Source: Codonopsis lanceolata
Lineage: Eukaryota; Streptophyta; Magnoliopsida; Asterales; Campanulaceae
Assembly: GCA_013146195.2 (NCBI GenBank)
Contig: CM028377.1
Location: 39,246,642 to 39,310,641, forward strand
DNA: 64,000 bases
Direction: 5' to 3'
Shown here: positions 54,942-64,000 of the stretch, in pieces
Layout: the number at the start of each line of letters is the position of its first letter
Numbering within the stretch: position 1 is the stretch's first letter
Position numbers and translations under genes: made by a program
Notes under the pieces: generated by a model
What the model was told of the DNA's origin: nothing
The model's database searches: none
Seen by the model: the letters and a program-made list of their open reading frames with translations, nothing else

Positions 54942-57396
54942 AACAGTCGATTAACCTCTGCAACTTTTCCTATAAAATCATTTCCAGAATTTTCGCCCCT
55001 CGTCTTGCTGAGATTCTACCTAGACTGATTTCCATGGAACAATCGGGGTTTGTTAAAAACCGTAATATTCAGGAGAATGTATTGCTTGCCCACGAGCTGG
55101 TCCATCGCATCGATACGAAAGTCCGTGGGGGTAACGTAGTTTTCAAATTTGATATGTCAAAGGCCTACGACATAATGGAATGGGAATTCCTTTTGTGTGC
55201 TTTAAGTGCATTTGGTTTCAGTCCTGGGAATTATGCTTTGGTCCATCGTCTCATCTCCAACATTTGGTATTCCATTAAAGTCAATGGGGAATCTTGTGGT
55301 TTCTTTCAGTCTTCTCATGGTGTCCGTCAGGGTGACCCGCTTTCTCCGTTGCTTTTCATATTGACGTAGGAGGTTCTTTTTTTAGTATCAACAGGGCCAT
55401 TCAGACATGTCTGACTCTCCCTTATAATCATGATCGTATAGGTGTTTTGGTTTCCCATCTTCTCTATGCGGATGATATGCTTTTGTTCAGTAATGCCTGC
55501 AAAACCTCTATTTTGGTTTACGAAAAGTCTTCTCTGCCTATGAATGTGCCTCGGGTCATCTTATCAATGTTCAGAAGAGTGGTTTCTATGTAAGTAGTAA
55601 TCGGAGTAGTCAGTAGATTGCTCGGTGGTCTGGGTGCTATCAACACTTCTGGCCTCTTAAATACTTGGGTATTCCTTTGTTTTGAGGTCGTATGAAACAA
55701 ATTTATTTTGAGGACTTGGTGGCTAGGGTCGTTTCCCGCGTTAATGGTTGGTGCTCAAGGCTTCTATCTTTTGGTGCGAAGATTACTTTGATTAAATCGG
55801 TTCTGTGTAGTATTCCAGTTTACTCCTTGGTTGCTACTTCAGTTCCCAACTCCATTATTACTCGCATTGAAAAGGCTTTGGCTGATTTCCTTTGGAGTGC
55901 TAATGGGGATCATAGAATGCATTGGGTGGCTTGGCACAAGGTGTGTCGCCCTCTTAGAAAGGGGGACCTTGGAATTCGATCCTTGCAGAAGGTTATGTAT
56001 TTGTTGCATGCAAAATTGGCTTGGGGATCTTTGCGAGGTCAATCGTTTTGGGCTCAGTTTTGTAGGAGTAAATATGGTTTGGAGGTGGATCTTTCTAGAT
56101 GTCACAGCTTGTCTCATCCTTGGAGAGCAATTATGTGGCAGATGGTGAAGGTTCAGCACTGCAGTAGATGGCTTATTGGTAGAGGGGATATTTTTTTTTG
56201 GGACTAATTGGTGTGGGGTTCGTCTAAAAGGCCCATAGTCGCTTGATCTCAATCTTTATGTTCGTGCTACTGCTCCTGTGTTCGAGGACCTGTGCCGCTT
56301 AGTTCCTGTTGATCTTCACTCGTCTATCAAATAGGTGTATTTCACTAATGAGCCGGATAGGCTAATTTGTACTTTTACGCCTGATGGTAATTTCAGTGCT
56401 TCAGCTTTCTGGGATCACTACAGAGTCGATTCCCCCGTGGTCTCTTGGGTAAGGAAAATCTGGTAGCCTTGGATTCCCCTTAAAATGAATGCCTTTGTGT
56501 GGCGCCTTATTCAGTACGCTATTCCAGTGGATTTATGCCTGCATTCTAAACGGATTCAGCTAGCTTCTAAATGCATATGCTGCCCTTCTTAGCATTGTGT
56601 AGAATCAGTGGATCACCTCTTCTTTTGTTCCGAAGTGGCCAAGAAGATATGGTTTCGCCTGGCTCGACTTTTTCAGAAGGTGGTTAATTATTCAAATATG
56701 TTTCACTTGTTTGATATCTAGGCTCAAGGATCTTTACGGAGCCAGCTAGGTGATTGTCAGCTTGGTATTGTCATGGCTACCTGTTGGGAGATTTGGAAGG
56801 CCCGTTGTGCTGCTTCTTTTGATGGTCTGCCAATGGCGGTTGATCCCATTTTCCATAGTATTTTACATGATCTGTGTGACATGATGTTTGTGTATAAGCC
56901 TAAGGTGGCTTGCAGGACTCGTGCTTCTATTGCCATGCAGAGTATTCATGTCCCCATTTTACGTCCGGCTATTCATAAAGGTATGTGGTTGCGTTGGTTT
57001 CCTCCTGATTCTGGATATGTCAAATTGAATACCGATGGTTCCTCTATTAATGGGATATGTAGTGGTGGAGGCATCATTCGTGATGACAAAGGTGTTTTTA
57101 TTAGTGCCTTCTCTTTTCATTTTCAGCGAGGCACTAATTTGAGGGCAGAGATTTTGGCTTTGCAGGATGGTCTGCTCCTTTGTCGTAATTTAAGTTTGTC
57201 CAATGTTATGGTTGAATCGGATTCCTTAAGTGCCATTAATATTTTGGTACTTCAGCAGTCGGCTCCGTGGCACTATACGTATGAGTTAGGCGACTGCAAG
57301 GCTTTGAGTAACAATTTTCAGTTGGCTCATGTTTATAGAGAACAAAATATAGCTACGGATCGGCGCTCTTCCGAAGCTTATGTTCATGGTGGTTAG
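54942..57396 (+). pseudogene. LINE ORF2 remnant: RT, zinc-binding segment, RNase H
   Basis: The RT part reads EQSGFVKNRNIQENVLLAHE, FDMSKAYDIMEWEFL and HGVRQGDPLSPLLFILT, then a stop at 55367. The frame-shifted catalytic segment LLYADDMLLFSNAC follows near 55460-55500. After more stops (for example 55683, 56205, 56464) there is the MNAFVWRLIQYAIPVDL region and a CICC...H-type zinc segment near 56570-56640. The RNase H domain (56773-57396) has intact acidic residues (NTDGSS near 57030, RAEILAL near 57144, ESDSLSA near 57217), in contrast to the first LINE. Endonuclease and ORF1 are absent. Confidence 0.88.
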
Positions 57397-57635
57397 AAGA
57401 TGTACTCCAGTTTTTTGGCTCTTCCGGTGTCAGTGAAAAATGATGTGTGGATGGATCTTTATGGTTTTTTCACTTTTAGGAAAGCTTGATTATTTTGTAT
57501 TTCCTTTCCGAGGTCAGGCTCCTTTGTCCCCCCCCCTTTCGTGGGTTTGGCTGGTTGTCCCCCTCTAGTTTGTATTTCTCTATTTATTTATAAATTTTGC
57601 AGGTGCCGCCCTGTTTTCCAAAAAAAAAAAAAAAA
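54942..57635 (+). mobile_element. 5'-truncated L1-type LINE
   Basis: A plus-strand LINE begins abruptly inside the RT domain (INLCNFSYKIISRIF) and ends with a pure A-run (57620-57635). Its 3' tail (GTGCCGCCCTGTTTTCC before the A-run) matches the type of the first LINE (GTGCCACCCCTGTTTCC near 14770), so both belong to related families. 5' truncation is normal for LINE insertion. No clear target duplication was found. Confidence 0.88.
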
Positions 57636-57730
57636 GCCAGATTTGGAAGACATGATGAGAGACAAAACAACGGTATAGGGAGGAATAAATTGCAAAATAA
57701 GATATATGAATAAAACAACTAATAAGAGTT

Positions 57731-57803
<73 letters not shown>

Positions 57804-58774
57804 AGAAATATAGGGTTGCAAGGAATCATAAAACTGTATGGATTTTGAATTTTAAGAACCAAATGAATAGGGTATAGTTAAATTTGGAAATAAGTAGCTA
57901 CCATTGTCCTAATAGACTAAGGATTAACAAATTCTATAAGGTTACGGAAACACCTATTATACCACACTTCCTACACATGGATAAGCATGCAAAGATTTAT
58001 TACAAGACTATGAAATGTCTCTAAATCAACCCTCATTCCAAAATTAATTAAATATTAGAATTGTAAGAAAAAAAATTCATACATGAGCAATCATAGATAC
58101 TTCATCTCAAGGAGCACACATAATTACCAAGAATGCATGTCCTATTGGATGACTAGGAGATATGAAAGTGTATAACCTAAAATATATGAGAGAGTGAGAT
58201 AACTATTTTACTTCCAATGAATTCATTAATGTCACCTCATTTAACACTTCATTCATCAAAACATTTTGAAATATGAAAATCTGTTTCCAAAACGTTATTA
58301 TTAAGAGATACTATTGATCTCAAAACAAATTAGGATATATCCAGTAGGTAGCTTTCACACTTTTTAAGAGCCTCAATTTTTTATCCATTTATGGACTGAC
58401 TTAAATAATGTAGCCTCAATTATTTATTCATATATATATATATATATATATATGAACCGGTCAAGATTTGAAATTTACAAGGTAGCTCTTTCATTTATTG
58501 GATATAAACAACACCAACAGAGTTATAAACTTTTTGTAGGAAACATTAAGATCAAGCATAAGTTTTTTCATAAAAATCAATTCAATTTGTAGAAAAATGA
58601 GATTCTTTGAAGGTGAAATTCATAGAAGAAATTGAGAAGAACAGTTGTGCAATGCTGTACAATTATGCCTAAAAAATATAAAATAAAGAAATAAAAAGTT
58701 TAATAAATATACAATGAATACAAATGTGGTTTCGAATGAAACAACATTGACAACTAATATTATAAAATGCAAAC
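57636..58774 (-). other. Non-coding interior of the second Sirevirus-like element, with (TA)n
   Basis: AT-rich and without credible frames. It holds a long (TA)n tract at 57736-57800 and a shorter one at 58431-58452. It corresponds to the pol-to-envelope spacer by position. Confidence 0.6.
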
Positions 58775-58870
58775 ATTGAGAAACCTCCGTAGGGTGGAAA
58801 ATCTCTCTTACTCTAATGACTTGGTAAATATATCTGTAAGTTGATTTTTAGTTCTTCTGAATTCTATACG
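58775..58870 (-). pseudogene. RNase H C-terminal remnant of the second Sirevirus-like element
   Basis: The minus strand reads EFRRTKNQLTDIFTKSLE, a stop, then ERFSTLRRFLNVC, the conserved last segment of Copia RNase H (QLADIFTKPL...RF..LR..LG). It shows that pol once extended here; everything between this and the integrase/RT hinge at 60340 is gone. Confidence 0.85.
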
Positions 58871-58873
58871 TAT

Positions 58874-60336
58874 TGTAACGACCCGACCCAGATTCAAACA
58901 CGAAATCCCAAGGTCGTGCCGCTAGAACTAACATAAGAAGAGGACAATCACTTGCTAACAACTATGCAAGTCGAACAGTCGAGCTAACAAGCTCTAAATG
59001 CGAACATGAAGTCGTACTAAAATACGGGTTTATAAAAATCGAATATGCGGAAACAGTAATAGAGTGAAGCCCTAAGCTAGGAAGCTTGAAACCAAAACCA
59101 AATAGAACCAAGAGACTATTATCTCACAAAGGGGAAAACAAAACTCACGTGCCGCAACATTGCAGACACCACTGAACAAATCAGTGGCACTCCAAGCCGG
59201 CGTTTCAACAATGAACCAAGCTGATATAACAATGATAACCCAACGACTAAATCATATCGGGGTAACAATAACAACAACAACAACAATAATAAATGCCCTG
59301 AGACTACTGCTCACCCGAGAAACAACTGAATAAATACTATACACAAGTACAAGTGCTTGACTACAAAGGTTGGCTACAGAAACAATATAACAAGACTAGA
59401 TACAATACCCGACTTTAAAGTTTATATAACTTTACCCAACCTCATCCTTAACAAAGTAGGAGGAACAAATAACAATAATGTTACAAAGTGAAACTGGACT
59501 CTGCGAGCTATAACTCGGAAGAAACGACAATTGCTACACACGAACCACACGACCTCAACTCAACTATCGATCTACTGTGCACTACTACAGTCAGGATCTA
59601 CCCGGCTTCAACGCAGTTAACAAAATCTACACACTAGAAAATAAAGCACAGAGTGAGTCATAAAGACCCAGTACACTACAACAAACAACAATATAACATA
59701 ATATGAGATATTGTTATAATAAAACATGTCATCGCGTTACGACAACGAAGACCCATGAAGACGTATTGTATGTTTTACATACTCCACAAGACAACCTTCC
59801 GTTTTTACTTACTAATCCATCCAAACGAACCATGGTGGAATTCCCTACTCATAACCAAACCAAATTCATTAGTACAAACTTTCATAAACATCCTCATCTA
59901 TAAGTATGCATATCGATATATACACACGTTAAGCACGTCATATGAACATTATGCATATCAAAAATTAAACACGAGCGTGCGCAAACGTTAATACGACCAA
60001 ACTAAAATAATACCAAGTTAATCCCCAAGGTCCCCCTAGTCATCCAGGGCCAAACCTAGGGTCAAAATAATACTAACCGAGTAATACGACAATAAGCACA
60101 ACGATACAGACTCGTACGACAACACGATAACTAAAATTGTGAATCGAGGAATCAAACTTACGACGGCAACTACTATGAATGGTGTAGCCACATGTAAACT
60201 TATAAACATGATTATTATGAATGTAAATGCCTCCAAACAAGTACATGAAGACCTAGGATCTCTCAAAGGTCGCGAGCAAGAACAAAGTACGTAAACGTTC
60301 TACCAAGTCAATTATTTAAGGATTCGGGGTCTTACA
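58874..60336 (-). mobile_element. Solo-LTR-like Gypsy block replacing the Copia RT
   Basis: 1463 bp with ends TGTAACGACCCGACCCAGA...GATTCGGGGTCTTACA, so TG...CA on either strand. It shares terminal and internal words (inverse of GGTCTGGGTCGGGTCGT; GTCATAAAGACCCAGTAC) with 1-3160, in opposite orientation. No internal domain. The 5-bp flanks CGTAT and TCCTC differ, and the host Copia lacks RT across the junction. Confidence 0.7.
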
Positions 60337-60339
60337 TCC

Positions 60340-61440
60340 TCTCCTTGAAGGGTGATCCTTCTGAATTCTGCTGGGAAGGTCTCTGGATCTGTTCGTTATG
60401 TTTTTCTCTTCATCAAAATCAGAATCAGATTTAGTATTCTTCAATGAAGTCCTCGATGAAGGTACATTTGAGCCTTCATTCGTTCTAACATTCTTTGAAA
60501 CAATTTATGCACCTTGAATAACTTCAGATTCTGAAATTTGCAGCCTTTCTAGAAGATCATCAACTTGATCTTCGTCACTTTTTCTACCAAAATCAGATAG
60601 ATCATCAAATACTATGTTCATGGATTCCATAACGGTTCTTGTCCTAAGATTGAAAACTCTATAGGCACGACTATTTGTAGCATATCCCATAAACACACAT
60701 TTATTATTTTTAGAGTCAAATTTTGCAAGATGTTATCTATCATTTAGCAAGTAACAAATACTTCCAAACACATGGAAATATTTTATAGTAGGTTTCTTAC
60801 CTTTTAGAATTTCATGAGGAGTCATATTACTACCTGGTCATAGATACACATGATTAATAACATGACAAACAATATTTAAAGCTTCTGCCCTAAATCTTTC
60901 AGAAAAATTCTTATAATTAAGCATAACACGAGCCATTTCTTATAAAGTTCTATTTTTCCTTTCAGCCACTCCATTTTGTTGAGGGGTTTTAGGAGCATAA
61001 AATCCATGTGTAATACCATTTCTATCACAATATGATGAGAAGGATATATTCTCATATTCTTTTCCATGGTTTGATCAAAGTTTCACAAGAGTAACATTAT
61101 AATCATTAAGCATCTTTTTATAGCAAATTTTGAAAGCATTAAAAGTATCAGATTTTTCTCTAAGAAAGAATACCCATGTAAATCTAGAAAAATCATCAAC
61201 ACAAACAAATATATACTTTTTACCACCTAAGCTTTCAACTTCAATTGGTCTTATGAAGTCAATATGCACCAATTCAAAACATCTAGAAGAGGCACAATTT
61301 TGAATACTTTTATGTGAAGCTTTGGTTTGTTTTCCTTTTTGACATGCACCACATATATTCATTTCTTTGGTGTTTAATTTTTGCAAACCTCTAACAGCTT
61401 CATGTCTAATAAGTTCTTCTAGTTTCTCCGTACTCATATG
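60340..61440 (-). pseudogene. Copia integrase of the second Sirevirus-like element
   Basis: Minus strand: zinc-binding segment LGHMSTEKLEEL...CGACQKGKQTKASH (61440-61340), core with HIDFIRPIEVESLGGKKYIF (first catalytic D), then a stop at 61075. The region of the second catalytic D reads SNHGKEYEN, so that aspartate appears to be asparagine. The third motif QQNGVAERKNRTL (about 60950-60985) is intact. Several stops (60940, 60840, 60735) follow, then FMGYATNSRAYRVFNLRTRT (60696 on). The hinge continues to 60340, where the RT is cut off. Confidence 0.88.
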
Positions 61441-61539
61441 ACCAAGTTTTTGATGCCATAAGTCAATTTTATTTATGGAAGATGAATGACAAGAAAGTTT
61501 GTTAGCAACAAGATAACAATTATCATAAGATCTAATGCC

Positions 61540-61835
61540 TCATAAAATACATAAGTTATTTTTATCAAAAACATCACATTTTTGTTTGTTGAACCTAACA
61601 TGCATGTCATTATCACATAATTGACTAATACTTATCATATTAGCATTCAAACCTTCAACATAATACACATTGTTTAATTTAGGTAATCCTTGACAATTCA
61701 GAATACCTTTACCAATTACTTTACCTTGCGCACCACAACCATATGTCACACACCCACCTTTGACATTTTCATATATTTCCAAATAATCTTTGGAACCTGT
61801 CATATGCTTAGACCAACTACTATCAAAATATCATG
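61540..61835 (-). pseudogene. Copia protease with altered active site
   Basis: The minus strand near 61800-61830 reads YFDSSWSKHMTGSKDYLEIY. In Copia proteases the motif is D-S-G-(C/A)-(S/T)-x-H-(M), so the active-site glycine is serine here. Just before it a stop is read. Downstream KLNNVYYVEGLNANMISISQ is the normal C-terminal part. The enzyme would be expected to be inactive even without the flanking stops. Confidence 0.85.
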
Positions 61836-62563
61836 TACCTACAATATTAGTCTTGAGAGAAGTAAAGGTAACCTGACAAAATATCTCGGATTTTTGTTTC
61901 CAAGCAAATCTGGTAGATTGAAATCCAGAATGAATTCTGGAATAAAATCTGGAATGAAGGTTCATTGGAGCCTTCATTATATTCTGAAAAATGTTTTTGG
62001 TCATATCAATTTGTCTTTTACGGCAATAGGGTTTAATATGACCACTAATTAAACAGTAGAAATATATCATACTAAGCTTCTTTGAAGTCTTTCTTTTGGA
62101 TTTTCTTTTATCACATAAATTCGAAGGTTTTGAATCTTTAGAGGAGATAGAGGAGCACTTACTAGTTTCTTTAACAAAAATAGGATTTTTATTATCTCTC
62201 TTAACAAAAATGGGAACCTTAGGAATTTTATAACCAAGACCAACTCTACTTTCATTACTAACTTCTAAAATTTATTCAAGAGTAGCCTTACCTTTATTCA
62301 TTTTATGCAAGGTTCCATTAGACTTATCTAATTCACTTTGCATCTTTTCAAACTTTACATCTTATTTGGTTAATAGAGATTCAATACGAGCTAAAGTATC
62401 TTTTGATCATCGTTCAAAGTATTTAACCTTTTATTTTCAACACTTAAGACTTCCTTTTCGTTTGTAAGATTTTCAATTAAAACTTTTTGCTTACTCCAAT
62501 TTTCAAATGAAACATTATAGTCATTTAAAAGAGTTTGATTTTCATCATTAGAGTCATCACTCA
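61836..62563 (-). pseudogene. Gag C-terminal region with decayed second zinc knuckle
   Basis: Broken minus-strand frames. Near 62030-62070 FYCLISGHIKPYC retains Cys-His-Cys spacing of a knuckle but lacks the first cysteine. Lys/Ser-rich pieces around 62070-62255 and a heptad-like stretch (62280-62500) correspond to the coiled-coil part of Sirevirus gag. Confidence 0.6.
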
Positions 62564-63852
62564 TCACTCATCACTCATCTGCGGAATAGTTTTGGAGAAG
62601 GGAGTAACATCAATCTTAATAGAAACATGGCTTGTTTTCTTTAATATAGTCACGGATGATTTTTCATTTGACACTTCATTCCTGGGCAGTCTCAACTGGT
62701 TCATAGGAATAGGTCTTTCTTCAGGAAAAGTGAATAGAGGATTCGTATGAACATGTTTTTCACGGGTAAATAAACTATATAAGTTATCAGATTCTTCCTC
62801 ATCACTCTCACCTAAGGTAGAAGAAAAATTCTTACCTTTATTCATAAGTGTATTAGCACACTTGTTTGCATAATGTCTATATCCTTTGCAAGCATGACAT
62901 TGAACAAAATCAATTTTCTTTTGATCTCCTTGACTTGCTACACTTGAGTTCTCTTGAAACATATAAGGATTAGACTTTGACATAGAATCATTAGTATTTT
63001 TAAAATTTAAAGAATTTTTTCCTTTAAAGAACTTACCAAACTTTTTAGCAAATATAGCCAAATATTTATTACTCATATCAGATTCACTCATTTCATTGCA
63101 AATCTCAAGAAACTCTTCTTTTTAGTCCTAGCTTTTAAAGCAATTTCCTTTTCTTTTCCTTTGGACTGTTGAGTGAGATTTAATTCAAAAGTTTGTAAAA
63201 TACCAATCAACTCATCAACACACATTGAGGATGTGTCATGAGCCTCTTCTATAGTAGAAATCTTAACATTGAAATTTTTAGGCAGAGATCTCATAAACTT
63301 ACTTACCAATCTTTCATTAGAGATAGGATCTCCTAAAGATACTAATTCATTTGAGATCTCAAGAACTTTGGTACTGTAGGAAGATATATTTTCAGAGTCT
63401 TCCATCTTTAAATTTTCAAACTTAGTCATGTTCATCCTAAATTTACTTCTCCTAACTCTATCAGATCCTTCACACTGTCTTTAAAGGGCATCCCAAGCAT
63501 CCTTAGCACTTCTGCAATTAGAGATACTTTTGAAAATACTAGGATCTACAACAAAGTTAATAGCATACATGGCTTTGGAGTTATATTTAGCAACTAACAA
63601 CTCTTCATTAGACCACTCAATCTCAGACTTAGGTTGATTGTTACCTTCATCGCCTTTGTTCAAAGGTGTAGACCAACCAGTGAGGATGCAACGCCATGCA
63701 CTTTCATCAATTGATTTGAAGCATGCACGCATCTGAGCTTTCCAACTAGAATAGTTGGTACCATCAAGAATGAGAATCTTGTGATAGCCATTATTATGTA
63801 CGCTCATCATAGCTAAAATTAGAAAAACAAGGACCTCCTCTTTGTATGTCAA
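62564..63852 (-). pseudogene. Copia gag of the second Sirevirus-like element, three frames
   Basis: Frame 63852-63481 carries ILDGTNYSSWKAQMRACFKS and ends ...SAKDAWDAL. After a stop the capsid continues at 63435-63088 (KFENLKMEDSENISSYSTKV; SLPKNFNVKISTIEEAHD). Frame 63091-62564 has the knuckle CHACKGYRHYANKC near 62860-62900 and an acidic segment (ESDEEESDNLYSLF). The likely natural start is the MMSVHNNGYHKI methionine pair, about 60 bp inside the PBS. Gag forms the particle shell; here it is broken at two points. Confidence 0.85.
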
Positions 63853-63857
63853 GAGTT

Positions 63858-63872
63858 GGCTCTGATACCAAT
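63858..63872 (-). other. Primer-binding site (iMet type), second Sirevirus-like element
   Basis: Minus strand ATTGGTATCAGAGCC, an exact match to the iMet-complementary TGGTATCAGAGC. Confidence 0.9.
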
Positions 63873-64000
63873 TGAAAGAAAGAAGATTAAAGCAAAGACG
63901 AAAAACATAATAATGAAATAACTAACATAAAGATAGTAAAACTGTTTTCATATATGATCTGGTCAATAAAACTTACAATGAAGAGTTCATTGAAGATTTC
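63873..64000 (-). repeat. 5' LTR, inner end only
   Basis: Starts TGAAAGAAAGAAG on the plus strand (so the LTR ends CTTTCTTTCA on the minus strand). It runs off the window. Confidence 0.7.

Larger units (their letters stand above)
53609..64000 (-). mobile_element. Second Sirevirus-like Copia element, disrupted
   Basis: Minus strand, entering from beyond the right edge: 5' LTR start of interior at 63872, iMet primer-binding site, gag in three frames, protease, integrase, a gap where RT should be (occupied by a solo-LTR-like block 58874-60336), a short RNase H C-terminal piece (58775-58870), non-coding sequence, a LINE insertion (54942-57635), an envelope-like C-terminus, polypurine tract (54190-54203) and part of the 3' LTR. 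Two zinc knuckles in gag and a post-pol coding region fit Sireviruses. It is unrelated in detail to the 3968-22385 element. Confidence 0.82.

Overview
This window reads as nuclear DNA of a flowering plant, most likely a eudicot. The retroelement types (Sirevirus-like Copia elements with an envelope-like region, Tat-like and other Gypsy pieces, L1-type LINEs with DUF4283 and RNase H), Mutator-like TIR elements, Stowaway, Harbinger and hAT MITEs, iMet-type primer sites and AT-rich spacers all fit that. The species cannot be fixed from what is visible. I see no intact host protein-coding gene and no rRNA or canonical tRNA gene. The window is a nested transposable-element cluster with short gene-fragment relics.

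Region 1 (1-27.9 kb) is a stack of insertions. A long Gypsy-type LTR (1-3160) abuts a decayed Tat/Ogre-like element (3161-3967 continuing at 22386-23763). That element is split by an 18.4-kb Sirevirus-like Copia element on the minus strand (3968-22385). The Copia element has ~1.06-1.08-kb LTRs, an AGGCC target duplication, a primer-binding site, a polypurine tract, gag, protease, integrase, RT-RNase H and an envelope-like region. It carries a 1.7-kb Mutator-like element (5107-6830, 247-bp TIRs, 9-bp TSD) and a plus-strand L1-type LINE (about 9.3-14.8 kb). The Tat-like LTR ends inside a second, RT-less Copia family (23764-27919), in which an integrase-plus-LTR-like segment flanks gag-protease on both sides.

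Region 2 (27.9-42.4 kb) is AT-rich and gene-free. It holds several Stowaway MITEs (one family at least three times), a Harbinger-type MITE with TAA duplications, degenerate short repeats, and a shrunken Gypsy derivative (31384-35515) whose protease is split by a 665-bp hAT-type MITE.

Region 3 (42.4-51.9 kb) contains a probable ~4-kb Mutator-like element with decayed TIRs. It carries a 21-copy, 69-bp minisatellite, a Ulp1 protease fragment and a short membrane-protein exon. It is followed by a MITE within a MITE, a Stowaway copy, and a 2.9-kb TIR element with pyrimidine-rich arms.

Region 4 (52.4-64 kb) has a 1-kb LTR element coding only a gag piece, a tRNA/SINE-like foldback, and a second minus-strand Sirevirus-like Copia element. 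That element is broken by a 5'-truncated LINE (54.94-57.63 kb) and by a solo-LTR-like block (58874-60336) that sits where its RT should be.

Almost every coding region carries stops or frameshifts. The value of the window lies in its insertion chronology, its non-autonomous derivatives, and a few unusual repeats, above all the hairpin-bearing 69-bp array.
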